Positions 8,430 through 15,740 of a stretch of 28,159 nucleotides of DNA are shown piece after piece (position 1 is the first letter of the stretch; each line of letters starts with the position of its first letter). Source of the stretch: a virus. The notes below the pieces were generated by a model. It worked only from the letters and a program-made list of their open reading frames with translations, did not search any database and was not told where the DNA came from. The position numbers and the translations under genes are program-made. The stretch spans positions 1 through 28,159 of the IMG/VR virus record IMGVR_UViG_3300028607_001047; one strand, 5' to 3'.

Positions 8430-10157
8430 TTACTGACCGCCTGCTTTACTAAAATTCCTCGCCGTTTGCTCTGCCCACTGCTCAAAAAGTTTACTTAGAC
8501 GGGGCACCCACTTTGGATCAATCCCGATTTCATTCGTGGTTAAATAGCCAGGGTCGGAAAAAACCCCACCTTCTTTAAGGTCTGAAACAGCCTTCCTGAC
8601 GGCTTGCTGTGACGTCATATCGGTGCGGCGCAGATAGGCTTCGGCAAGCTCTGCCACTACTTCGAAAACAGCGGGTTCGATTTCGTCTTCGTCGCCGGGG
8701 AATTGCTGTTTGATTAGTTCCTTAACGCCCTCAACAACCATCCCCGTCTTGGTATCGTGAAGAAAAAGAACATTGCCCGGATCGACATATCTGCGAGGAT
8801 TTTCCGCCCCCTCCTCCACGGTCATTAACACAATCTCGCCCGTTCTCCGGTCATGAAATTCATGTCGCTTGGGACCGGCCCCGGATCTTTTCTGGCTTGG
8901 AGTCATCGGCGCGGCTGCATAAACTGAAGCCACCGTGTTAGCCGGCGGAATGTCCGCGCGCGGTCCCGGCAGAAGCGCTTCACCCGGTACTGGAACGGTT
9001 GGGATGGGCTGAAATTCCGGGGCGAGGTACTGCACATGGCCAGGGGCGAGGTTCGGATTGTTAAGGCCCAGGACAGCTAATTCATGGGCGGCGGCATTGT
9101 CTGCCGCATTGGTCGCAAACGACCCGGCAATCGAAGCATCGTTGCGTTCGCCTTCGGCGGCTAGGCTCAGATTATGCCGCTCCCCAAGCCCAACAATAGA
9201 AGCGGCATGGCGAGTGGCCTCGGCGGAAAGGCTAAAAGCGTGCCGCTCCCCAAGCCCAACAATGGAAGCGGCATAGCGAGTGGCCTCGGCAATAATCTTA
9301 GCGGTGTCGCGTTCACCCTCTCCGACTATCGAGGCGGCATGGCGAACGGCCTCGGCGGCTAGAGATTCAGTTTGCCGCGCACCAAGCCCGGCGACACTGG
9401 CGGCGTGGCGTGCCGCCTTGGCGGCTAGACTGACGATACTACGTTCGGCCTTTCCGACATTATCGGCGGAGTTAGTCGCAACAGCCCTGATGTTATCAGC
9501 CGTATTCGTTGTGACAGCCCTGATGTTATCAGCGGCGTTTCGCTTAAACAGCCCGACTATATCGGCGGAGTTAGTCGTAACAGCCCTGGCGTTATCAGCC
9601 GTATTCGTTGTGACAGCCCTGATGTTATTGGCAATATTGGTCGTAACAGCCCTGGCGTTATCAGCGGCGTTTCGCGCAAACCGTCCCGCAATACCAGCAT
9701 CATTCTCTACCGCAGATGCCGCATAATAATTTCGGTTCAGCCTGTCATGACCTTCGAGAGAAATCGCATTCCCGCGTGGTACGGCCTTCCCCGCGCCGGC
9801 AAACGCCCGGAATCGCGCGTCCTCTGAAGTGCCGGGGGTGTTTTGTACGAGCGAATTGAAGATCGCCCCAATCTTGGACCCGTCACCGCCGCCCTGTATC
9901 CGATTCATTAAAAGCGAAGACAGTGCGTTCTGAACCCCCTCCGGCATCGAAAAATCAAACGCATCAACGACACCACCAAAGTTGTTGCGCGCGTCCGCGT
10001 ATCCCCTCAAGTCAGATGTCTTCTGATCCAGCCATGCGGCGCGCGCGTCGTTGGCCTTATCTGCCGCAGACGGGCCTCTGATCGCACCGGTAAGCGACTG
10101 AAAGGCGTCTGCGATTCTTTCGTTCAAGAAGAACGGCGATGCAAAATGCGATGCCAT
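8430..10157 (-). CDS. Internal virion protein with 11/22-residue helical repeats (575 aa, gp15-like position)
   Basis: A 575-residue protein between the gp14-like and gp16-like genes, so it is positionally equivalent to T7 gp15; I see no sequence proof of homology. Residues 1-160 are a mixed N-terminal domain. Residues 164-240 are copies of an 11-residue unit (ADNIRAVTTNT type), and 242-352 are about five copies of a 22-residue unit (SLAAEATRHAASIVGLGERH plus two residues). Both periods are multiples of 11, the hendecad of right-handed coiled coils. A Pro-rich linker (about 366-405) leads to a C-terminal domain (about 415-575) with no recognised motif. The start overlaps the upstream stop as TAATG, which implies translational coupling. 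The likely role is a component of the internal core or ejection tube. Confidence 0.8.
   Translation of the reverse strand: MASHFASPFFLNERIADAFQSLTGAIRGPSAADKANDARAAWLDQKTSDLRGYADARNNFGGVVDAFDFSMPEGVQNALSSLLMNRIQGGGDGSKIGAIFNSLVQNTPGTSEDARFRAFAGAGKAVPRGNAISLEGHDRLNRNYYAASAVENDAGIAGRFARNAADNARAVTTNIANNIRAVTTNTADNARAVTTNSADIVGLFKRNAADNIRAVTTNTADNIRAVATNSADNVGKAERSIVSLAAKAARHAASVAGLGARQTESLAAEAVRHAASIVGEGERDTAKIIAEATRYAASIVGLGERHAFSLSAEATRHAASIVGLGERHNLSLAAEGERNDASIAGSFATNAADNAAAHELAVLGLNNPNLAPGHVQYLAPEFQPIPTVPVPGEALLPGPRADIPPANTVASVYAAAPMTPSQKRSGAGPKRHEFHDRRTGEIVLMTVEEGAENPRRYVDPGNVLFLHDTKTGMVVEGVKELIKQQFPGDEDEIEPAVFEVVAELAEAYLRRTDMTSQQAVRKAVSDLKEGGVFSDPGYLTTNEIGIDPKWVPRLSKLFEQWAEQTARNFSKAGGQ
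9102..9668 (-). repeat. Coding tandem repeats, 33-bp and 66-bp periods
   Basis: The DNA encoding residues 164-352 of the 575-aa protein is a tandem repeat array. One part (about 9440-9668) has a 33-bp period around ACTAACTCCGCCGAT/GTTATCAG-type units; the other (about 9102-9435) has a 66-bp period around CTCCCCAAGCCCAACAAT. Neighbouring copies are very similar at the DNA level, which suggests recent duplication. The reading frame is preserved throughout. Confidence 0.85.
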
Positions 10158-10918
10158 TATGGCACCAGGAAGCTGGAAAAATTAGGACGGAGCGGCGGCA
10201 TAAAGCCTCCGAAGTTGGTATAAGGATTAAACCCAGGCCCACCGGCAAAAATCTTCCCGAAGCCAAATTCATCCCCCGCGCCTAGTGGCCCCAAGACGCT
10301 TGGTGTAGCAATCGTACCTACCGTAGTGGGGGCAGACACCGGCATACCGTATACCGCGCTACCCAGTTTCAGTAGATCGCCCAAAGCCCGCAGACCGGCA
10401 CCTCTCTTTGAAGCCGCCTGAAGTTCAAGCGGGACAATCCCCGCAGATCCGCGCGCAAAATTCCCCTGCTGCTGAACAACATTTCCTGTGCGGACCAGAT
10501 CACGATTGCGGCCCATAAGGGTATCGTTGAAGGCATTCGCAATACCAAACCGCTTCGTGTCTCCGGCGCTGTCGATTGCCTGTTCGCTTCTTTCGCGGTT
10601 GATGTCGGACGAAATCACCTTGGGCGCGCGATTCAATCCGGTCGGCTCCTGTGCCGCAGTGGATGGAGTCTCGTCCTGAATCTTCTGTGCGTTGTTCCCA
10701 ATGCGCCGCGCGCGCTCGGAAGTCGCGGTCTTGAAGACATTGGCGTCAAAATCTTCGATATTTTCGTCAACAAAAGACCGCCCCGTGTCCTCGTACCCAC
10801 GCCGGCGGATGCCCTCGGCTGTGATGACGCCGCGCCGGGCTTTCTCGGCCTTGCTTTGCCCCATCTGTTGCAACGCAAAACCGCCGAGAGACATAGCTAT
10901 TGAAACTGGATCACACAT
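10157..10918 (-). CDS. Internal virion protein, gp14-like (253 aa)
   Basis: A 253-residue protein starting MCDPVSIAMSLGGFALQQ, an N-terminus typical of gp14-like internal core proteins of podophages: a short hydrophobic, small-residue-rich segment followed by a charged helical region. Residues about 20-150 are rich in Arg/Asp/Glu/Ala and probably helical. The C-terminus is rich in Gly, Pro and Phe (GFNPYTNFGGFMPP). The ATG is preceded by GTAGGA at a good distance. The upstream stop is only 10 bp away and the downstream gene overlaps as TAATG. The inferred role, from known T7 biology, is ejection into the outer membrane region as part of the DNA channel. The assignment rests on N-terminal character and gene order. 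Confidence 0.75.
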   Translation of the reverse strand: MCDPVSIAMSLGGFALQQMGQSKAEKARRGVITAEGIRRRGYEDTGRSFVDENIEDFDANVFKTATSERARRIGNNAQKIQDETPSTAAQEPTGLNRAPKVISSDINRERSEQAIDSAGDTKRFGIANAFNDTLMGRNRDLVRTGNVVQQQGNFARGSAGIVPLELQAASKRGAGLRALGDLLKLGSAVYGMPVSAPTTVGTIATPSVLGPLGAGDEFGFGKIFAGGPGFNPYTNFGGFMPPLRPNFSSFLVP

Positions 10919-10928
10919 TGTCGGTTTC

Positions 10929-11534
10929 CTACGCTACAATTCGAGAAGATCCGCCTGAAGATGGCGCAAACAAACGAGCGCCAAAATTTGTATTCCCATC
11001 ACGTCTTGCTTCGATTCCCTGACCAATACCAAAGGCAATGTCAGTGAAGGCCGCGCCAAGCGGACCAACTGTGGGGGCCAACGCTAATTGCTGTTGCCGG
11101 GCCGCAGCGGACGACGCTGCCGCGCCTGGATCAGCCGTCGCGGTCAATATTTGGATCAGGTTGGACCGGGCTGACTCAACGGCGCTGCGCGCTGCGTTGC
11201 CAGCTTGCCTGCCGCGATCAGCCACCGCCAAGCGCGCGCGCGCGTCTTCACGATCCAGCCGGGCGAACCGCTTTCCGCGCGTACTGGAATTAAGTTGGCC
11301 GGCGTTTGCCAGGGAATAAATCAGTCGGCGAGTCGCGTCAGCCTTCTGTTCATTTAGCTGCGGTAACAGGAAATCGACAGTAGCATTTTCACGCTCCAAA
11401 TAAAACTTGTCATCAAAGCCAGCGAAATTAGTGTTGATCTGATCTGTGCCTGTTTTAATGCGGCCTTGCCGCGCCATTTCTTCAGCGCGCGCCTCGCCTG
11501 CGCCGCCATCTCCGCCGCCCAATCCGATACACAT
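10929..11534 (-). CDS. Internal virion protein (201 aa)
   Basis: A 201-residue protein starting MCIGLGGGDGGAGEAR, followed by a helical Glu/Arg/Ala-rich region with a TNFAGFDDKFYLERE segment (about residues 34-49) that I recognise as typical of small internal proteins in environmental podophages. The centre (residues about 55-130) is strongly helical and basic-acidic mixed. The C-terminal third is rich in Ala/Gly/Ser. The start overlaps the stop of the GNAT gene as TAATG. Like the next gene it begins with Met-Cys and a Gly-rich stretch, so the two may be distant paralogues. It is likely carried within the virion; the exact role is unknown. Confidence 0.7.
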   Translation of the reverse strand: MCIGLGGGDGGAGEARAEEMARQGRIKTGTDQINTNFAGFDDKFYLERENATVDFLLPQLNEQKADATRRLIYSLANAGQLNSSTRGKRFARLDREDARARLAVADRGRQAGNAARSAVESARSNLIQILTATADPGAAASSAAARQQQLALAPTVGPLGAAFTDIAFGIGQGIEARRDGNTNFGARLFAPSSGGSSRIVA

Positions 11535-12040
11535 TAGAAGCCCTTTCCGAATTTAAGCGCCCCGTCACGGTCCCTGAACCAAGAGAAAACGATGAAATCC
11601 TCGCCGCCCTTGCCGAAACCTTCAAGCCTGACCCTGTTTCTCATTCCCAAGAACTCAATCCACTTATGCGCTGTATGATGACCTTCGATAGATCGGCACT
11701 CAATGCGCCTTGCTCCAATACGATTGAGCATTGGAATTATAGCAGAGCAGATCACCTTTGTCAGCGGTGTAGATATGTGTCTGAAATCGTCTGTCGCTAT
11801 CATCATTACAGACCAGACAGACGGCCAAACCGGGATCCAGCCAACAATTGCAATGGGCACATCATTCATTTTTGCGATATACACGCTGTCAGGCTTTTCA
11901 CCCCACCGGGCCGCCATGTCTTCAGCAATTTCGCGGCGATCATCGCTCCATGAGAGCGCGCAAACCTCTCGAAAATCAGCATCACGCATGTTTAATGCGA
12001 CATCGTACACGCTGTCTGGCGTGGCGCTATCCAGAATCAT
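11534..12040 (-). CDS. GNAT-fold protein, T7 gp13-like position (168 aa)
   Basis: A 168-residue protein resembling the phage GNAT-type acetyltransferase-like family found between the tail nozzle and the internal proteins, the location of T7 gp13. The C-terminal region has the characteristic pattern ARRIECRSIEGHHTAHKWIE, then LGM, then EGFGKGGEDFIVFSW. The middle is hydrophobic and Trp-rich (IVGWIPVWPSVWSV). I do not see a clear Q/RxxGxG/A acetyl-CoA loop, so catalysis is uncertain. In T7, gp13 is needed for virion morphogenesis; the same is inferred here. The gene starts 14 bp inside the end of the nozzle gene. Confidence 0.7.
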   Translation of the reverse strand: MILDSATPDSVYDVALNMRDADFREVCALSWSDDRREIAEDMAARWGEKPDSVYIAKMNDVPIAIVGWIPVWPSVWSVMMIATDDFRHISTPLTKVICSAIIPMLNRIGARRIECRSIEGHHTAHKWIEFLGMRNRVRLEGFGKGGEDFIVFSWFRDRDGALKFGKGF

Positions 12041-13193
12041 CTTTTGCGTAGTGCATAGCTATTGTTGATATTTTTGCCGCACCATCGGCGGTGCTGACAA
12101 ACTGCAAACTGCCATGGCTTGAGCGACCGGCGGTGCTTACGCGCTGGTCTGGAAAGGTTGTTCGCGTAATAACGGCAATCGTTTCAAGATCCGTCTGGTC
12201 TGCTGGATCAAGCCCCAATTTAACAGTCCAGGTGCCTTCAATTGCCGCATCTAATCCTGTCCACGATTTCAGCGCAGCGGGATCGTCGGCGTCCAGAAAC
12301 GGGATCTCCACAGTGACCGTCGTGGAATCATAGGTGGTGCTATTATCCCCTCCGTACAAATACACCGTGTTGTCACCGCGAATATAAATTGCATCATTCT
12401 GTGTCACCATTTCATCAACATCGAACCCCGGCTTATAAGTTGACCAAGCTGAAATTTTTGAAGCGGGGAAGAACGAGAAAACGTAAATTGTATCCTTGAT
12501 TGCAAGCCAGAATCTTCCATCAACCGGCTCAACCGCCGAAACCGCAGCCTTGACCTGGGCCGCTGTCAGACTTTGCATGTGCGGGACGATAATCTCGTCG
12601 ATTGCGCTTCCAACATCAGACACATGGGCCGAATTTGAACTATCTCTAGCGCGCAGACTGCGAACGCCACTATCAGACAGATAAAAGACATCGGTATCAC
12701 CGAAACTTTTAACCGACTCTGCCGCTACTGTGCCGGTGTTGTTTAAGATCTGAAGTTGCGTGTTGGTTGATTCGTCGGCATCGACAAACCATATCTGGAC
12801 CGCGCGCCTGGAAAACACTGCGAGACGGTCAAAATATGTGGCAAGACTTACAAGAACCTCCGCCCCGGCGGCCTGATTCGCCATGTAGATCGAGCCGGCC
12901 CCAGTGTCGAGCGTGTTCCATTTGAGCGGCGCATCGACGCCGGAAAAATACAAGATTGATCCAGAGATGACGTAGACTTTGGATTTATACGCCAGCGCGA
13001 AAACGCCGGGAGGGACAGGATTGCCACCGGCTCCATACCGCGAACGGGCATCATTGCTGCCAAGCGTGATCGTAAATCTATCGCCAACCTCAAATGTCCC
13101 AGCGATCGTGACAGTATATTTCTGCGCGACGCCGGTAATCGCGTCCTTACCGTCCATCATGTGCGAGACAACTGAGCCTGTTACAACTGTCAT
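12027..13193 (-). CDS. Tail nozzle protein, C-terminal part (gp12-like; 388 aa)
   Basis: A 388-residue protein matching the distal portion of podophage tail nozzle proteins (T7 gp12, tail tubular protein B). Recognisable segments are AYKSKVYVISGSILYFSGVD (about residues 68-87), FDRLAVFSRRAVQIW, FGDTDVFYLSDSGVRSLRARD and WLAIKDTIYVFSFFP. It normally continues from the N-terminal part encoded just upstream; the two ORFs meet at an ATGA overlap. The combined length, 838 residues, is close to that of single-chain nozzle proteins. An in-frame stop sits 8 codons before the ATG, which leaves little room for read-through or frameshifting. The first 60 residues resemble a repeat domain (KYTVTIAGTFEVGDRFTITL). 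It probably forms the lower part of the tail tube and contacts the fibre. Confidence 0.8.
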   Translation of the reverse strand: MTVVTGSVVSHMMDGKDAITGVAQKYTVTIAGTFEVGDRFTITLGSNDARSRYGAGGNPVPPGVFALAYKSKVYVISGSILYFSGVDAPLKWNTLDTGAGSIYMANQAAGAEVLVSLATYFDRLAVFSRRAVQIWFVDADESTNTQLQILNNTGTVAAESVKSFGDTDVFYLSDSGVRSLRARDSSNSAHVSDVGSAIDEIIVPHMQSLTAAQVKAAVSAVEPVDGRFWLAIKDTIYVFSFFPASKISAWSTYKPGFDVDEMVTQNDAIYIRGDNTVYLYGGDNSTTYDSTTVTVEIPFLDADDPAALKSWTGLDAAIEGTWTVKLGLDPADQTDLETIAVITRTTFPDQRVSTAGRSSHGSLQFVSTADGAAKISTIAMHYAKDDSG

Positions 13194-14542
13194 CCGAAGT
13201 CCGCCGCCTCTAGAGCTTCACGAACCTGTCGTTCAAACGGATCTTCAGTTTTTTCCGGCGGCGGATCGGCTGAAACAGGCGTTTCAACCGGCGGTGTTTC
13301 GGTTGTTGTTTCAGTGTCGTCATTTTGGAAAACCGCCTCCACGACATGCCCATTAGGATCGCTCCCGGTGCCGGCTATGGCTGAAATTACAATCGTACCG
13401 CCATCTGTCACGGCAGTATAATTTGGCGACGAAGTATTATTATTCACATTGTCTTTAATAGCCGTCGCCGTGCCAGAGTTCGACACTGTATACCCAACAG
13501 GGCCAGACAAAATATTGATTCCATCGACCAGGAAACGCTGGAGCCGCCGGGTGATTCCCCCGCTCATATTGACTTTATTTCCAAGTGTAATCGTGGTCGA
13601 AGTTCCATCGACGGCAAGCGCGTTCGCATCTGCGCCATCAACCTTTTCCGCTGTGATTGTGATTACTGCGCCTGCCGCCGCAGCGTTGTAATTTGGCGTG
13701 GAAGTATTTGCCGTGATTGTCGCCGCAACATTGGTAGCCGTAGTGGAAAGATCCGTATTGAACGCCTCGCTTCCACCGAGAATATCTATGCTGTTGACTG
13801 TAATCGTATCGACGCTGCCAGACGCCCCAGCGGTAAGGTCGATTGATCCGGTGGCAGCGGTAGGCTCCTCTCCGCCCGTGATCTGAATCTTCCCAACCGC
13901 CAAAACTTCAGGCTGCCCAGCGATTGCTGTCTGTGTCTTCAAGGCCGTCGCTGTCTGATCGTCAGTCGCATTGCCCGTGCCATTGTCTGCGTCAGATGTC
14001 ACCGAGAAAGTTTCCCCGGCGGCCCCTTCAATCGTCACAACATTAGTGGTCGAAGTCCCCGTTACGTTGGGGTCGGCATTAACTAAGGTGGCCAGAGCGG
14101 TTGCAATGCCGTCATTGTCTGTATCGGTTGAACGGACAATCCCATCAAGCCAGTCCGTTACCAGCGCGCCGTCAAAAAACGCATACTCGGTTCCATCGGA
14201 GTATTTGGCGATGGCATAAATTTTTCCGCCGAATACCTCGGAATGAGTGATAGATGACATTGCCAAGGCGTCTGGATGCTGCAATCGTTGGTAGGTCAGG
14301 CCGGATGGCACGCCAGGGTCAGTGCCGCTGCCAAAGACATACAGGGCGGACGTTGTAGCTTGAAGGCCAAATGTACCAGTCGGGATGGTATATTTGCTGA
14401 CGAAGGAGAGCCGCTTTTCGATTTCACCGCCGCGATTTATGTGCGCGTTGATTAGAGTCGTCAAAGATCCTGGGGTTGCTGCTTCCGGCAGGCGACGAAC
14501 ATCAAGCCCGGCCTTGAAATCTGTTATCAAGATATATGGCAT
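13190..14542 (-). CDS. Tail nozzle protein, N-terminal part (gp12-like; 450 aa)
   Basis: A 450-residue protein whose first 130 residues look like the start of a podophage nozzle: LITDFKAGLDVRRLPEA, then INRGGEIEKRLSF and SEVFGGKIYAIAKY. Residues about 145-410 are Thr/Ala/Asn-rich beta domains in at least two related copies, marked by ITVNSIDILGGSEAF with STPNYNAAAAGAVITITA, and by LVDGINILSGPVGYTVS with SSPNYTAVTDGGTIVISAIA. These are probably inserted decoration modules. The last 40 residues are a Pro/Thr/Glu linker plus a short amphipathic helix (FERQVREALEAADFG). The start follows directly after the TAA of the adaptor gene (TAAATG). The downstream nozzle part starts within its stop codon (ATGA). 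Confidence 0.78.
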   Translation of the reverse strand: MPYILITDFKAGLDVRRLPEAATPGSLTTLINAHINRGGEIEKRLSFVSKYTIPTGTFGLQATTSALYVFGSGTDPGVPSGLTYQRLQHPDALAMSSITHSEVFGGKIYAIAKYSDGTEYAFFDGALVTDWLDGIVRSTDTDNDGIATALATLVNADPNVTGTSTTNVVTIEGAAGETFSVTSDADNGTGNATDDQTATALKTQTAIAGQPEVLAVGKIQITGGEEPTAATGSIDLTAGASGSVDTITVNSIDILGGSEAFNTDLSTTATNVAATITANTSTPNYNAAAAGAVITITAEKVDGADANALAVDGTSTTITLGNKVNMSGGITRRLQRFLVDGINILSGPVGYTVSNSGTATAIKDNVNNNTSSPNYTAVTDGGTIVISAIAGTGSDPNGHVVEAVFQNDDTETTTETPPVETPVSADPPPEKTEDPFERQVREALEAADFG

Positions 14543-15253
14543 TTAAGGCGTCCATCGGGCCTGAAGATTGTGGACTCCTGGTCGATACGACTGCAATTCT
14601 CGACCGTTCATTATCCGAATTTGGCGTGAGCCGAGCCGCCCCTTCAGGCGTTCGAACAGGGCCGCCGCTTGCTGGGAAACAATAGGTGCGCGCCTGTCTT
14701 TTTGCCCGGTAAGAATTTCGGCCTTGGCAAACAAAAGCAAAAGATCGCCATCTATGTCTGCCGTGTCTGCGTCATCCACGAAAACAGACAGATCGCGGAT
14801 CCCCGTCAAGCGTATAGAATCTTCTTCGGTCGGCGTTATGCCATTGTTTTCCGGCAGCGGCCATATCTCGAATTGACCGTCGATGTAGGGATCCCAATGC
14901 GTAACCGGAGAACTTCGTTCGTCCGCAACCGGGTCATATTGATTGTATTGCGCGGTCGAAATCCCTTGATAGACCGTGCCCCATTTGCCGTTGAATTTGT
15001 ATTCGACCGTCTCAACGCGCTCCAGAACAAGACCAGCCGGGACATCGTAATAACGCGACCCGGCCTGTGCGTTAACATTGTATGAGTTCCGCAAAAATGG
15101 CCAATCGTATTCATTCCAAAGAAACCGCTGGTGGCGTTGCAATGTTTCTTTGAGGAACGTCAAAACGCTCACACCCAGCGCCGCGCTGGTACTTTGATTG
15201 GTCGCCGCCCGAAGGTCAGCGATCAGCGCGCCAAGCTGCGTCCCTCGCGCCAT
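14543..15253 (-). CDS. Tail-tube adaptor, gp11-like (236 aa)
   Basis: A 236-residue protein placed between the head genes and the nozzle, as T7 gp11 (tail tubular protein A) is. The sequence fits podophage adaptors: LIADLRAATNQSTSAALG, then a FLKETLQRHQRFLWNEYDWPFL helix with aromatic residues, then AGSRYYDVPAGLVLERVETV, then HWDPYIDGQFEIWPLP, and a C-terminal helical LFERLKGRLGSRQ. The role is to bind the portal dodecamer and connect it to the nozzle. The ATG lies 2 bp after the previous stop. The assignment is strong by gene order plus sequence character. Confidence 0.8.
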   Translation of the reverse strand: MARGTQLGALIADLRAATNQSTSAALGVSVLTFLKETLQRHQRFLWNEYDWPFLRNSYNVNAQAGSRYYDVPAGLVLERVETVEYKFNGKWGTVYQGISTAQYNQYDPVADERSSPVTHWDPYIDGQFEIWPLPENNGITPTEEDSIRLTGIRDLSVFVDDADTADIDGDLLLLFAKAEILTGQKDRRAPIVSQQAAALFERLKGRLGSRQIRIMNGRELQSYRPGVHNLQARWTP

Positions 15254-15255
15254 GG

Positions 15256-15669
15256 CTATGCCTCAAGTACCTGGGGCGCAGGGGGGGGCGTGAGATCTAC
15301 GACATCCGGCTTGGCCTTCTTGGCCGCCTTGCTGCGCCGTGCGGGCAATGTAACGTCGCGGTGGAAATCCTCGTCGGCGATCTGAATGTCCTTCAGCTTT
15401 ACTGGAAGCTGCGGCGCAATGCCGGGGAACATCTGGCCGACAATATCTTTCTTACCCTCGTCTTGAAAGCGTGGCGCGTAAATACTCCGCAACCGTTCAA
15501 GTTCATCTGCATGAGGGCGCTTGTCCGTATCGCCCGGTTGAACATTGAAAACCGAACCTTGTCCGTGGATGGCCCGCAGGACAAGAATTTCCGCCGGAGT
15601 AACGCCGATTTTCACCACCGTATTCCGCATGTCGCCCGATAGCCTTAGTTCGATTGTGGAAATTTCCAT
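15256..15669 (-). CDS. Conserved-type head-region protein of unknown function (137 aa)
   Basis: A 137-residue protein between the major capsid and the tail adaptor. The pattern VTPAEILVLRAIHG, then a DELERLRSIYAPRF helix, then FPGIAPQLPVKLKDI, is one I have seen in podophage small proteins at this position, but no function is known to me. The C-terminus is basic then Pro-rich (ARRSKAAKKAKPD, PPPAPQ). It is preceded by AAAGGA about 10 nt before the ATG and by a strong hairpin after the capsid gene, so expression may be lower than that of capsid. Candidates are a head-completion or minor decoration protein. Confidence 0.75.
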   Translation of the reverse strand: MEISTIELRLSGDMRNTVVKIGVTPAEILVLRAIHGQGSVFNVQPGDTDKRPHADELERLRSIYAPRFQDEGKKDIVGQMFPGIAPQLPVKLKDIQIADEDFHRDVTLPARRSKAAKKAKPDVVDLTPPPAPQVLEA

Positions 15670-15679
15670 GACAAGATAA

Positions 15680-15694
15680 TCCTTTATGGTGGTT
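15680..15694 (-). promoter_or_regulatory. Ribosome-binding cassette shared with the 22.2 kb gene
   Basis: The minus strand reads AACCACCATAAAGGA about 10 nt before the ATG of the 137-aa gene. The same 15-mer with one change (T to C) stands at 22239-22225 before the 109-aa gene. Only the AAAGGA portion is needed as a Shine-Dalgarno, so the conserved upstream half may have another role or reflect duplication. Confidence 0.45.
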
Positions 15695-15703
15695 GATGAG
15701 AAG

Positions 15704-15729
15704 TAGGGCGGGACCGAAGCCCCGCCCTA
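15704..15729 (-). terminator. Strong UUCG-capped hairpin after the capsid gene
   Basis: A perfect 9-bp stem (TAGGGCGGG with CCCGCCCTA) is extended on the minus strand by a G-U and a C-G pair that close a UUCG tetraloop, giving an 11-bp stem with the extra-stable cUUCGg loop. It starts 11 nt after the capsid stop codon. The following bases are CTTCTCATC, not a U-tract, so it may act as a partial terminator, an attenuator or an mRNA 3'-end stabiliser rather than a full terminator. This would fit high capsid expression relative to downstream genes. Confidence 0.7.
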
Positions 15730-15740
15730 GCAAGCTCCTG

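Noticed and set aside
9102-9668. Tandem 33/66-bp repeats as a replication origin (iterons)
   Set aside because: The repeat length keeps the reading frame and the encoded helical repeats explain it; no AT-rich or DnaA-like region is adjacent.
13190-13260. Programmed frameshift joining the two nozzle ORFs
   Set aside because: No slippery heptamer is present and the second frame has a stop 8 codons before its ATG, leaving only a very short window; ATGA reinitiation is simpler.
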